DNA from: Variovorax paradoxus
Lineage (GTDB): Bacteria > Pseudomonadota > Gammaproteobacteria > Burkholderiales > Burkholderiaceae_C
Length of the DNA stretch: 64,000 nt
Direction of reading: 5' to 3'
NCBI RefSeq assembly: GCF_022009635.1
Contig: NZ_CP091716.1
Coordinates: forward strand, 6,376,001 to 6,440,000
The position numbers were made by a program, and so were the translations under genes. How positions within the stretch are numbered: position 1 is the first letter of the stretch; each line of letters begins with the position of its first letter. A model generated the notes under the pieces. That model saw only the letters and a program-made list of their open reading frames with translations, did no database searches and was not told the origin of the DNA. Of the stretch, positions 30,007 to 39,554 are shown one piece after another.

Positions 30007-31317
30007 ATGAACGACGACACGCTGGCTGAGCTGCGCGCGGGCCGGCTGGCAGGCGCAAGAAGAATCGACCTCTCGTGCGGACTCAACGAGTTTCCGCGCG
30101 AGGTCTTCGAGCTTGCCGATTCGCTGGAAGTGCTGAACCTGTCGGGCAATGCGCTCGATGTCCTGCCCGACGACCTGCACCGGCTGCACAGGCTGCGCGT
30201 GCTCTTCTGCTCCGACAACCGCTTCACCGAACTGCCCGAAGCCATCGGTAGGTGCCAGGGCCTCGACATCGTGGGCTTCAAGGCCAACGCGATTCGCAGC
30301 GTGCCGGCCGCCGCGCTGCCGCCTTCGCTGCGCTGGCTGATCCTCACCGACAACCAGATCGAGGAACTCCCCGAAACGCTCGGCGCATGCACCCGCATGC
30401 AGAAGCTGATGCTGGCGGGCAACCGCCTGCGCGCGCTGCCGCCTTCGATGGCCGGGCTCGAGCGGCTCGAACTGCTGCGCATTTCGGCCAACCGCTTCGA
30501 GACGCTGCCCGCATGGTTGCCCACGCTGCCGCGCCTGTCGTGGCTCGCTTGCGCGGGCAACCCCTTCGACACGCAGGCCGAGGACGCCGCCATCGCCGCG
30601 AAGTCGGTGCCGCACGTCGACTGGCATGAACTGACGCTGGGCAAAAAACTCGGCGAAGGCGCGTCGGGCGTGATCCACCAGGCGACGCTCGGCGCATCGC
30701 AACAGGTGGCGGTCAAGCTCTTCAAGGGCGCGGTCACCAGCGACGGCTGGCCGCACAGCGAAATGGCCGCCTGCATCGGCGCCGGTGCGCACCCCACGTT
30801 GATCGCCGCGCAAAGCCGCATCGACGGACATCCCCAAGGCACCGAAGGCCTGGTGATGGGGCTGGTCGATCCCAGCTTCACCACGCTCGCCGGGCCGCCG
30901 AGCCTGGCCTCGTGCACGCGCGACGTCTATGGGGACGATGCCCGCTGGCCCGCTGCCGTCGCCTTGCGTATCGCGCGGGACATCGCCTCGGCCATGCAGC
31001 ACCTGCATGCGCGCGGCATTCTTCACGGCGACCTGTATGCGCACAACATCCTGCGCAGCCCCGAAGGCGACGGCCGGCTCGGCGACTTCGGCGCCGCCTG
31101 GATGACCGGCGCGCTCGACGAGTCACAGGCACGTGCGTTCCAGGCACTGGAAATGCGCGCCTTCGGCTGCCTGCTGGAAGAACTGCTCGAGCGCTGCACC
31201 GACGCCGCGCCGGCATCGGTGGGCGCCTTCAAGGACCGCTGCCTGCAGCCCGTTCCCGCCGCGCGCCCGTCGTTCGCCGAAGCACTGGCGCTGCTACAGG
31301 AAGAACTGCCCGCATGA
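30007..31317 (+). CDS. Leucine-rich-repeat protein kinase (fusion protein)
   Basis: 436 residues. The N-terminal half (about 25-195) has roughly six LRR units, such as LEVLNLSGNALDVLPDDL and LRVLFCSDNRFTELPEAI. The C-terminal half is an active-looking protein kinase: Gly-loop LGEGASG (215-221), Lys237 in VAVKLF, catalytic HGDLYAHN (Asp342, Asn347) and DFG (360-362). The Arg of HRD is Gly, the non-RD type. There is no signal peptide or membrane segment, so it is cytosolic. Its target is unknown. It overlaps the following pseudouridine synthase start (ATGA). Confidence 0.88.
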   Translation: MNDDTLAELRAGRLAGARRIDLSCGLNEFPREVFELADSLEVLNLSGNALDVLPDDLHRLHRLRVLFCSDNRFTELPEAIGRCQGLDIVGFKANAIRSVPAAALPPSLRWLILTDNQIEELPETLGACTRMQKLMLAGNRLRALPPSMAGLERLELLRISANRFETLPAWLPTLPRLSWLACAGNPFDTQAEDAAIAAKSVPHVDWHELTLGKKLGEGASGVIHQATLGASQQVAVKLFKGAVTSDGWPHSEMAACIGAGAHPTLIAAQSRIDGHPQGTEGLVMGLVDPSFTTLAGPPSLASCTRDVYGDDARWPAAVALRIARDIASAMQHLHARGILHGDLYAHNILRSPEGDGRLGDFGAAWMTGALDESQARAFQALEMRAFGCLLEELLERCTDAAPASVGAFKDRCLQPVPAARPSFAEALALLQEELPA

Positions 31318-32234
31318 CCCGCCGGCGCCCGCCGAAACTGCCGCTTCCCACGCGCGACGGCGTGGGCCCCAGTTGCGTGGGCCTGCCCTACGGCCCATGG
31401 CCGACCATCGCCGAATTCCTGATCGAGCGCTTTCCCGCCATCACGCGCGAGGCCTGGCTCGAGCGCATCGCGGCGAATGACGTGATCGACGAGCACCACG
31501 TGCCCGTGACGGCCGAGCGCCGCTACCAATCGCCGCTGCGCGTGTACTACTACCGCTCGCTCGACAACGAGGTGCACATTCCGTTCGAGGAACAGGTGGT
31601 GTTCCGGGACGACCAGTTGCTGGTGGTCGACAAGCCCCCGTTCCTGCCGGTCACGCCCACCGGCAAATACCTGCAGCAAAGCCTGCTGGTGCGGCTCAAG
31701 CGCAAGCTCGAGCTCGACGACCTGGTGCCGCTGCACCGCATCGACCGCAGCACCTCGGGGCTGGTGCTGTTCTCGGTGCGGCCTGAAACACGCGGCGCCT
31801 ACCAGGCGATGTTCCCCGAGCGACGCATCGACAAGCACTACGAAGCGGTGGTGCCCTGGCAGGACGGCGTTTCGTCGGTGCCAGCCACCTACCGCAGCCG
31901 GCTGGTCGACGACGAGCATTTCATGCGCGTGCGCGAGGAGCCCGGCGAGCCCAACTCCGAGACGCACATCGAACTGCTGGCGGCTCAGGGCGGCCATGCG
32001 CTGCTCAAGCTCTCGCCAGTCACCGGCCGCAAGCACCAGCTGCGCGTGCACTGCCAGGCGCTGGGCATGCCGATCGTCAACGACCCGATCTACCCCGTGC
32101 TGCTGCCCGAGAACACCGACGACTTCGACAAGCCGCTGCAACTGCTGGCCAAGTCGGTGGCCTTCATCGATCCGATCACCGGCGAGCAGCGCCGCTTCAC
32201 CAGCCCCCGGAGCCTGTCGCTGGCACCAAGGTGA
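31314..32234 (+). CDS. RluA-family pseudouridine synthase
   Basis: 306 residues. The catalytic Asp is in LHRIDRSTSGLVLFS (about 138-152), with the second motif VVDKPPFLPVTP and a late GRKHQLRVHCQALG. It isomerises uridine to pseudouridine in rRNA or tRNA; the site is not determinable. Its start overlaps the kinase stop by 4 bases, so both are made from one mRNA. The first 90 residues lack a clear S4 domain. Confidence 0.87.
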   Translation: MTRRRPPKLPLPTRDGVGPSCVGLPYGPWPTIAEFLIERFPAITREAWLERIAANDVIDEHHVPVTAERRYQSPLRVYYYRSLDNEVHIPFEEQVVFRDDQLLVVDKPPFLPVTPTGKYLQQSLLVRLKRKLELDDLVPLHRIDRSTSGLVLFSVRPETRGAYQAMFPERRIDKHYEAVVPWQDGVSSVPATYRSRLVDDEHFMRVREEPGEPNSETHIELLAAQGGHALLKLSPVTGRKHQLRVHCQALGMPIVNDPIYPVLLPENTDDFDKPLQLLAKSVAFIDPITGEQRRFTSPRSLSLAPR

Positions 32235-32302
32235 CGCGGCGCGGGCCCGGTGCGCACTAAGCTCGTTTCCTGAAAATCTTTCATTCAGGAGACAACCGCA
32301 CC

Positions 32303-33073
32303 ATGGACACCACCCAACTCTTCTCGCTGAAGGGCCGCACCGCGCTGATCACCGGCGGCTCGCGCGGCATCGGCCGCATGATCGCCGAGGGCTTCCTGGC
32401 CCAGGGCGCGCGCGTGTACATCTCGGCGCGCAAGGCCGCGGCCTGCGACCAGACGGCGAAGGAGCTTTCGGCCTTCGGCCACTGCGTGTCGCTGCCGGCG
32501 GACGTGTCGACGGTGGAAGGCGCGCAGAAGCTGGTCGAGGCCTATGCGAAGCACGAAGGCTCGCTCGACATCCTCGTGAACAACGCCGGCGCGGCCTGGG
32601 GCGCGCCCTACGCGGAGTTCCCGGAAAGCGGCTGGGACAAGGTGGTGGACCTGAACCTCAAGACGCCCTTCTTCCTGACCCAGGCGCTCACGCCGATGCT
32701 CAAGAAGGCCGCGACGGACCACCTCGCGAAGGTGATCAACATCGCCTCGATCGACGGCATTTCCGTCAACCCGCAGGAAACCTACTCGTACGCGGCCAGC
32801 AAGGCCGGCCTCATCCAGCTCACGCGACGCATGGCGCTGCGGCTGGCGCAGGAGCGCATCGTGGTGAGCGCGATCGCGCCCGGCGCCTTCGCCTCGGACA
32901 TGAACAAGGATGCGCGCGACCACGGCGACGAGGTCAAGGGCCGCATTCCGGCCGGACGCATCGGCGTGCCGGAAGACATGGCCGGCGCGGCCATCTACCT
33001 GGCCTCGCGCGCGGGCGACTACGTGATGGGTTCGACGCTGGTGGTGGACGGCGGCGTCACGCACGCGCGTTGA
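32303..33073 (+). CDS. Short-chain dehydrogenase (3-oxoacyl reductase-like)
   Basis: 256 residues, a classical SDR. The NADP-loop is ITGGSRGIG (about 16-24), followed by NNAGAAWG, the catalytic Ser in NIASIDGIS, and Tyr-X3-Lys in YAASK. The C-terminus has GSTLVVDGGV. It resembles RhlG-type or FabG-type reductases acting on 3-oxoacyl or other keto substrates; the substrate is unknown. It is preceded by AGGAGA about 14 bases ahead of 32303. It is alone on this strand before the convergent ygjP-like gene. Confidence 0.85.
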   Translation: MDTTQLFSLKGRTALITGGSRGIGRMIAEGFLAQGARVYISARKAAACDQTAKELSAFGHCVSLPADVSTVEGAQKLVEAYAKHEGSLDILVNNAGAAWGAPYAEFPESGWDKVVDLNLKTPFFLTQALTPMLKKAATDHLAKVINIASIDGISVNPQETYSYAASKAGLIQLTRRMALRLAQERIVVSAIAPGAFASDMNKDARDHGDEVKGRIPAGRIGVPEDMAGAAIYLASRAGDYVMGSTLVVDGGVTHAR

Positions 33074-33094
33074 CGCCATTCCCCGGGCAAGGCC

Positions 33095-34075
33095 TCAGGA
33101 CCAGCGGGGAACCGCTTCGTCCTTGAGCTGCCGGCGCAGCTGGTCGTAGTCGGGCACCACGCTCTCGACCGTTTCCCAGAAGCGGTGCGAATGGTCCATC
33201 ACGCGCAGGTGGGCCAGTTCGTGCGCGACCACGTAGTCGATCACCGGCATGCGGAAATGAATCAGCCGCCAATTGAGCCGGATCGACCCGTCGGCGCTCG
33301 CGCTGCCCCAGCGCGTGGCGGCGTTCGACAGCGACAGTTTCTGCCAGCGCACGCCCAAGAGCGGCGCGAAGTGGTCGAGCCGCTCGATGAAGAGCTTGCG
33401 CGCCTGTCGCGTGAGCCAAGCCTGCGCAGCGTCGCGGATCTGCGAAGGCTCGGCGTTCTGCGCCACCGCCAGGCGCAGCACGCGCGGCCCGTCGCCTTCC
33501 TTGTCGTCGAGCGTGCCGCCGACACTGGCAAAGCCGTGCTTCGGGTCGAGCCGAATCACCACCGGCTCGCCCAGGAACGGAAACTCCGCGCCGTCGCGCC
33601 ACTCGATGCGCGTGGCCTCGACGCGCGCATGGCGCTGCTGCGTCTCGGCCAGCTTGCGCAGGATCCAGTCTGACTTCTCGCGGATGGCTGCATCGACATC
33701 GCGCAGCGCCACCCAGCGCGGCGCGCGCACCGACAGGCCCTCGGCGCCGACGAGGAAGCCGATGGTCTTGCGGTTGCCGCGCTTGAATTCATAAGCCACC
33801 CGCGCCGAGCCGAGCACGATCTCGCGCGTGGCCTGCGGATGCGCGAAGCTGGCGAGCGTCAGGGTGTCGGCCAGTGGCACGGCCGGGGGCGCAGGCACCA
33901 GGTCGCGCGGCGCCACGAACGCAGGCGGCGCGGCGGGAACGACGGGCGTAGGCGCGGCCACGGGGCCGGCGGGCTTCTTCGCTCGGCGCGGCGGCTTGGG
34001 TGCCGGCGCGCGGGGGGCGAACTCGCTCCCCAGTCCCTCGAACAGGTCCAGCGTGAACCGCAGCAAGCCCCCCAT
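33095..34075 (-). CDS. YgjP-like (SprT/DUF45) metal-dependent hydrolase
   Basis: 326 residues. The zinc motif is VAHELAHLRVMDHSHRFW, an HExxH with a downstream His, near the C-terminus. The preceding core is RWGSASADGSIRLNWRL. An N-terminal extension of about 70 residues is rich in Pro, Ala and Lys, likely disordered. The family is predicted to be a zinc metallopeptidase; its role is unknown. It is the last gene of the glyQ-glyS-gmhB-plsC series on this strand, 17 bases after plsC. Confidence 0.82.
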   Translation of the reverse strand: MGGLLRFTLDLFEGLGSEFAPRAPAPKPPRRAKKPAGPVAAPTPVVPAAPPAFVAPRDLVPAPPAVPLADTLTLASFAHPQATREIVLGSARVAYEFKRGNRKTIGFLVGAEGLSVRAPRWVALRDVDAAIREKSDWILRKLAETQQRHARVEATRIEWRDGAEFPFLGEPVVIRLDPKHGFASVGGTLDDKEGDGPRVLRLAVAQNAEPSQIRDAAQAWLTRQARKLFIERLDHFAPLLGVRWQKLSLSNAATRWGSASADGSIRLNWRLIHFRMPVIDYVVAHELAHLRVMDHSHRFWETVESVVPDYDQLRRQLKDEAVPRWS

Positions 34076-34092
34076 GGCGGGTTCTCTTTCGT

Positions 34093-34863
34093 TCAGCTCG
34101 TCGCTTCTTGCTGCAGCTGCGGCGGGCTGTCGCGATAGGCCTCGGGGTCGAGGCGGCGCATCTCGGCCTCGATCCAGGCTTCGACTTCGCGCATCAGCTC
34201 GTCGGGCTTGCGGCCGACGCTCGAGATGGCCGGGCCGATGGACACGTCGACCACGCCCGGACGCTTGATGAAGGCCTTGCGCGGCCACACCTTGGCCGAG
34301 GTGACGGCGATGGGAATCACCGGCACGCCGGTCTCGCAGGCCAGGCGCGTGCCGCCGCTCTTGTAGGTGCCCTTCTGGCCGCGCGGAATGCGCGTGCCTT
34401 CGGGGAACATGATGATCCAGATGCCCTGCGCCAGCAGCTTGCGGCCCTGGTTCACCACCTTGTTGAAAGCCTGCGCGCGCTGGCTGCGGTCGATGTGGAT
34501 CATGTCCAGCCGCGCCATCGCCCAGCCGAAGAACGGGATGTAGATCAGCTCTTTCTTGAACACGTAGGCCAGCGGATGCGGCATCAGCGTGGGCATCAGG
34601 AAGGTCTCGAGCGTGGACTGGTGCTTGACCAGCAGGATCGCGCCGGCGAGCTTGTCGGTCGGCAGGTTCTCCATGCCGGTCACGCGCGTCTTGATGCCCA
34701 GCAGCACGCGCGCGCCGCCAATGGCCCAGCCGAGCCAGCGCTCCGCCATCCAGTAGAGCGGAATGCCGCGCTTCCAGAGCGAGCTGACGCACATGATGAT
34801 GCCCCAGGGAATCACGGTGACGAGCATCCACAGCGCGTGGAGAACGGAACGGAAAAACGCCAT
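34093..34863 (-). CDS. plsC: 1-acyl-sn-glycerol-3-phosphate acyltransferase
   Basis: 256 residues. A membrane segment lies near residues 7-28. The acyltransferase motifs are LVKHQSTLETF (an HX4E variant of HX4D), FPEGTRIPRGQ and GVPVIPIAV. It makes phosphatidic acid from lysophosphatidic acid at the inner membrane. The Glu in place of Asp in HX4D is uncommon but is found in this subfamily as far as I recall. The start overlaps the gmhB stop (TGATG). Confidence 0.88.
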   Translation of the reverse strand: MAFFRSVLHALWMLVTVIPWGIIMCVSSLWKRGIPLYWMAERWLGWAIGGARVLLGIKTRVTGMENLPTDKLAGAILLVKHQSTLETFLMPTLMPHPLAYVFKKELIYIPFFGWAMARLDMIHIDRSQRAQAFNKVVNQGRKLLAQGIWIIMFPEGTRIPRGQKGTYKSGGTRLACETGVPVIPIAVTSAKVWPRKAFIKRPGVVDVSIGPAISSVGRKPDELMREVEAWIEAEMRRLDPEAYRDSPPQLQQEATS

Positions 34864-35441
34864 CAGACAGTCACCTGCAACGCGGCCCGCGCTTCGCGCG
34901 CGAGCAGAAAATCGACAAAGGCGGCGAGGTCGGTGTGGACCACCGTGTTCGCCGGGTATTCGGAAGGCAGCGGATCGACGCCGCGGCAGGCCGCGCCCAT
35001 GCCCGTGAGCAGAAGGTGCGGCTCGCAGCCGGCGGCCGCGCCGGCCTGGAGATCGCGCAGGCTGTCGCCCGCGGTCGGGATGCCCTTCAGATCGATGCCG
35101 TAGCGGTCGCCGATCTGCAGGAAAAGACCCGGTTTCGGCTTGCGGCAGTCGCAGTCTTCGTCGGGGCTGTGCGGGCAATAGAACACCGCGTCGATCCTGC
35201 CGCCCACCGCCGCGAGCATCTTGTGCATCTTGGCGTGCATGGCATTGAGCGAGGCCATGTCGAACAGCCCCCGGCCCAGGCCCGACTGGTTCGACGCGAT
35301 CACCACGTGCCAGCCCGCATGGTTGAGCCGCGCCACGGCCTCCAGCGCGCCGGGCAGCGGCGTCCACTCGATGTCGCTCTTGACGAAGTCTTCGCGGTGC
35401 ACGTTGATCGTGCCGTTGCGGTCGAGGATGACGAGTTTCAT
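34863..35441 (-). CDS. gmhB: D-glycero-D-manno-heptose 1,7-bisphosphate phosphatase (Asp9 replaced by Asn)
   Basis: 192 residues, GmhB length. HAD motif I is LDRNGTIN; nucleophile Asp7 is intact but the acid/base Asp is Asn9, whereas GmhB normally has DRDGT. Zinc ligands are in CPHSPDEDCDCRKPKPG, and motif III lies around GDSLRDLQAG. It removes the C7 phosphate in ADP-heptose synthesis for LPS. The Asn codon is AAC, one base from GAC. Whether the enzyme keeps activity is unclear. Its start overlaps the nucleotidyltransferase stop (ATGA). Confidence 0.88.
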   Translation of the reverse strand: MKLVILDRNGTINVHREDFVKSDIEWTPLPGALEAVARLNHAGWHVVIASNQSGLGRGLFDMASLNAMHAKMHKMLAAVGGRIDAVFYCPHSPDEDCDCRKPKPGLFLQIGDRYGIDLKGIPTAGDSLRDLQAGAAAGCEPHLLLTGMGAACRGVDPLPSEYPANTVVHTDLAAFVDFLLAREARAALQVTV

Positions 35442-35971
35442 GAATGCACTCCCGCTTCGATGCGACGCCGTTCGATCCAGTCGCCAATTTGCGCCACCGG
35501 GTATTTCGCCGCATCCAGCAACGCGGCGCGCTCGCGCAAGACCACCGGCGACACCAGCTCGAGCCTGAGCAACTCGCGCACGAAATCGGCGTCTTTCTCG
35601 CGTCCCGCCACGCACTTGGACAACGTCAGGTCGTGCAGCTCCGGACACACCACCGTCAGCTCACCGACATAGTGAAGGCTGGCGCGCTGCATCCAGTCGA
35701 CCGGCATCACCGCCGTTTCCGGGCCCACGCCGTCCGCGTGATAGCCGAAGGTGTCGTCGAAGCTCGACAACGCGCCGATGGCGCCGTCGATCAGGTCCGA
35801 CTTCTCGGGATGCAGCGCCGGATAGAGATCGAGTTCGCGCGAAACCAGCAGGCTCTGCGGCGCATCCGGCAACAGGAAGAGCAGCGCCTGGCTGCCGATC
35901 ACGACAAACGACTGCTCCTGCGCAATCGCCGCCGCCGCGCGCAGCACATGTTCCGCTTCGCTACGCTGCAT
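35438..35971 (-). CDS. DUF6036-like nucleotidyltransferase-fold protein
   Basis: 177 residues from the ATG at 35971 (an earlier start at 35992 would add 7). The fold signature is VVIGSQALLF followed by SRELDLYP, where an Asp/Glu pair could bind metal, and LHDLTLSKCVAGREKDADFV near the C-terminus. These match the DUF6036 nucleotidyltransferase group related to AbiEii/MenT toxins, in my recollection. It overlaps the 109-residue gene by 11 bases. A toxin role is inferred, not shown. Confidence 0.65.
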   Translation of the reverse strand: MQRSEAEHVLRAAAAIAQEQSFVVIGSQALLFLLPDAPQSLLVSRELDLYPALHPEKSDLIDGAIGALSSFDDTFGYHADGVGPETAVMPVDWMQRASLHYVGELTVVCPELHDLTLSKCVAGREKDADFVRELLRLELVSPVVLRERAALLDAAKYPVAQIGDWIERRRIEAGVHS

Positions 35972-36290
35972 GTGCGCCTTGCCGCGCCGCACGCAGGAGT
36001 TCGCCGCGTTCGCGCTGCGTCATGAGGACGCCGACGGGAGAAACATTGCGCAGCGCCACGGCGTGGTCGTCGGTGCCGCAAGCAGCGGCCTCGATGGCAT
36101 CGACACCCGCCGCCAGCATGGCCCGCCACTCGTTCCAGTAGGCGTCGGACCGGGTCGCTCCGGCCTGCGCCTGCCATCGTTCGAGCGTTGCCGAAACATC
36201 CGCGATCCGCCCCGGATCGGCGCGCAGTCGCGATACCGCCAGGCGGTGCGCCTGGAGCAGGAAATCGTCGATCTGTTGTTGCCGGTTCAT
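35961..36290 (-). CDS. Small partner protein of the nucleotidyltransferase (unknown family)
   Basis: 109 residues, with no recognised domain. It is helical with charged, Arg-rich segments (RLAVSRLRADPGRIADV and TQRERGELLRAARQG). No signal peptide or membrane segment is present. It ends 11 bases inside the nucleotidyltransferase gene, the arrangement typical of antitoxin-toxin pairs with the antitoxin first. Position between glyS and gmhB, where other Burkholderiales have none that I recall, suggests acquisition or lineage-specific insertion. An antitoxin role is inference only. Confidence 0.55.
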   Translation of the reverse strand: MNRQQQIDDFLLQAHRLAVSRLRADPGRIADVSATLERWQAQAGATRSDAYWNEWRAMLAAGVDAIEAAACGTDDHAVALRNVSPVGVLMTQRERGELLRAARQGAHAA

Positions 36291-36315
36291 GGGGCGAATT
36301 ATCGAGCGCGGGAAC

Positions 36316-38460
36316 TCAGACAGCCAGCCGCTCGAGCTGCGCCACCCGGTTCATCGCGGCGTGCAGCGACATCAGCAGGCCCAGCCGGTTCAACCGCAGG
36401 TCGGCCTGTTCGGCGTTGACCATCACGCCGTCGAAGAAGGCGTCGACCGGCTCGCGCAGCGCGGCCAGCGTCTGCAGCGAGGCGGTGTAGTCGCCGGCTT
36501 CGAACTGCGCGTTGGCGGCGGGCACGACCTGCGCCATGGCCGCGTGAAGCGCCTTCTCAGCGGGCTCCTGCAGCAGCAGTTCGCTGACGTGCGCGTCGGC
36601 CTCGGGGGCCTTCTTGAGGATGTTGCCGATGCGCTTGTTCGCGGCGGCCAGGGCGGCGGCGGCGGGCAAGGCGGCAAAGGCGCGCACCGCGGCCAGCAGC
36701 TTGGGCACTTCGCCAAGGCGCTGCGGGCGCGGTGCCAGCACGGCATCGACCTCTTGCGCGCTGGCGCCCTGCTCGCGCAGGCTGCCGGCAAGGCGATCGA
36801 GGATGAAGTCCTGCAGCTCGACCGTGGCCTTGCTGCTCTCGAAGCCGGGAATATCCTTGAACTGCGCGGCGGCGTCCTGCAACAGGGCATCGAGCCCCAG
36901 CGGCAGGTCTTTTTCGATCAGCATGCGGATCACGCCGAGCGCATGGCGGCGCAGCGCGAACGGGTCGCGGTCGCCGGTGGGCAGGTTGCCGATGCCGAAC
37001 ATGCCGACCAGCGTTTCCAGCTTGTCGGCCAGCGCGACCACCAGGCCCACGCTGTTGCGCGGCAGCTCGTCGCCGGCAAAGCGCGGCTTGTAGTGGTCTT
37101 CGATGGCGTCGGCCACCGCCACATCGAGCCCGTCATGCAGCGCGTAATAGCGGCCCATGGTGCCCTGCAGCTCGGGGAACTCGCCGACCATGTCCGTCAC
37201 GAGGTCGGCCTTGGCCAGTTGCGCGGCCTGGGTGGCTTGCGCGGCCAGCGCCGAATCGCCCAGCTTTTGCGCGATGCCGCGCGCGATGCGCATCACGCGC
37301 TCCACGCGCTCGCCCTGCGTGCCCAGCTTGTTGTGATAGACCACCTTGCCCAGCGATTCGACGCGCGAGGCCAGCGATTTCTTGCGGTCCTGGTCGAAGA
37401 AGAACTTGGCGTCGGCCAGGCGCGGGCGCACCACGCGCTCGTTGCCTTCGATCACCGCGCTCGCGTCGGCGGGGCTGATGTTGCTGACGACCAGGAACTT
37501 GTTGGTGAGCTTGCTCGATGCGTCGAGCAGCGGGAAGTACTTCTGGTTGGCCTTCATCGTGAGGATCAGGCATTCCTGCGGCACTTCGAGGAACTCGCGC
37601 TCGAAGCTGCAGACCAGCACGTTGGGGCGCTCGACCAGCGCGGTCACTTCGTCGAGCAGCGCGTCGTCGTGGATGGGCACCGAGCCGCCGCCGACCTTCA
37701 CTGCCGCGGCGGCCAGCTGGCGCGCGATTTCGGCGCGGCGGGCCTCGAAGCCGGCAATGACGGCGCCTTCTTCCTGCAGCTGCAGCGCGTAGCTGTCGGC
37801 GTTGCGCAGCACGACCGGATCGACCGCCGCCTCGAAGCGGTGGCCGTGGGTGTCGCGGCCGGCCTTCAGGCCCAGCGCCTCGATGGGCACCACGGTGTCG
37901 CCGTGCAGCGCCACCAGGCCGTGCGCCGGGCGCACGAAGCTCACGCTGCTCCAGCCCGGCAGCTCGCAGCCGCTTTCGAGCTGGTAGCTCATGACCTTGG
38001 GAATCGGCAGCTTGGCGATGGCCTCGGCCAGCGCCTTCTGCAGGCCTTCGGCCAGCGTGGCGCCCTTGGCGGTGCTTTCGTAGAACAGGGCTTCGGCCTT
38101 GCCGTCCATCGCGCGCTTGAGACCGGGCACGGCCGAGGCGTCGGCGCCCAGCGCACCCAGGCGCTTGAGCAGCGCGGGCGTGGGCTGGCCGGAGGCGTCG
38201 AGGCCCACGGCCACGGGCATGAGCTTTTGCGACACGGCCTTGTCGGCGGCGCGCTCCGCCACGTGCGTGAGGTGCGCGGCCAGGCGGCGCGGCGAGGCGT
38301 ACGGCGTGAGCACCGAGCCGGCATCGGCCAGGCCTTGCGCCACCAGTTGGTCGCGCAGCACGCCCGCAAAGGCGTCGCCGAGCTTTTTCAGCGCCTTGGG
38401 CGGCAGTTCTTCGACAAACAGTTCAACCAGCAGGGGATTCTTCGTCATGGGAGTCGTCAT
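36316..38460 (-). CDS. glyS: Glycyl-tRNA synthetase beta chain
   Basis: 714 residues, full length for the bacterial beta chain. It forms the alpha2beta2 enzyme with GlyQ that charges tRNA-Gly. Recognised blocks are the N-terminal LLVELFVEELPPKAL, LPIPKVM, ERPNVLVCSFEREFLEVPQECLILTM (about 270-300) and the anticodon-binding C-terminus near residues 570-700. The start at 38460 lies 3 bases after the glyQ stop; a second ATG four codons later is possible. The gene order glyQ-glyS is universal for this type. Confidence 0.96.
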   Translation of the reverse strand: MTTPMTKNPLLVELFVEELPPKALKKLGDAFAGVLRDQLVAQGLADAGSVLTPYASPRRLAAHLTHVAERAADKAVSQKLMPVAVGLDASGQPTPALLKRLGALGADASAVPGLKRAMDGKAEALFYESTAKGATLAEGLQKALAEAIAKLPIPKVMSYQLESGCELPGWSSVSFVRPAHGLVALHGDTVVPIEALGLKAGRDTHGHRFEAAVDPVVLRNADSYALQLQEEGAVIAGFEARRAEIARQLAAAAVKVGGGSVPIHDDALLDEVTALVERPNVLVCSFEREFLEVPQECLILTMKANQKYFPLLDASSKLTNKFLVVSNISPADASAVIEGNERVVRPRLADAKFFFDQDRKKSLASRVESLGKVVYHNKLGTQGERVERVMRIARGIAQKLGDSALAAQATQAAQLAKADLVTDMVGEFPELQGTMGRYYALHDGLDVAVADAIEDHYKPRFAGDELPRNSVGLVVALADKLETLVGMFGIGNLPTGDRDPFALRRHALGVIRMLIEKDLPLGLDALLQDAAAQFKDIPGFESSKATVELQDFILDRLAGSLREQGASAQEVDAVLAPRPQRLGEVPKLLAAVRAFAALPAAAALAAANKRIGNILKKAPEADAHVSELLLQEPAEKALHAAMAQVVPAANAQFEAGDYTASLQTLAALREPVDAFFDGVMVNAEQADLRLNRLGLLMSLHAAMNRVAQLERLAV

Positions 38461-38463
38461 GGC

Positions 38464-39372
<909 letters not shown>

Positions 39373-39554
39373 GGCTCTGCGTGAAGGCGGCCGCCCGGTG
39401 GGAAGAAAGACCCCGCGGCGCAACGAACCGGCTATTTTACGAGGCAGCGGGCAGTCAGGAACGGCCCGCTATGCTCGTCCTCCCCTTTGACCCGAGACCC
39501 GACATTCAGTGATCCGCCCGCACCTGCCATCCGACTCTTCCGCCGCGCCCGCCC

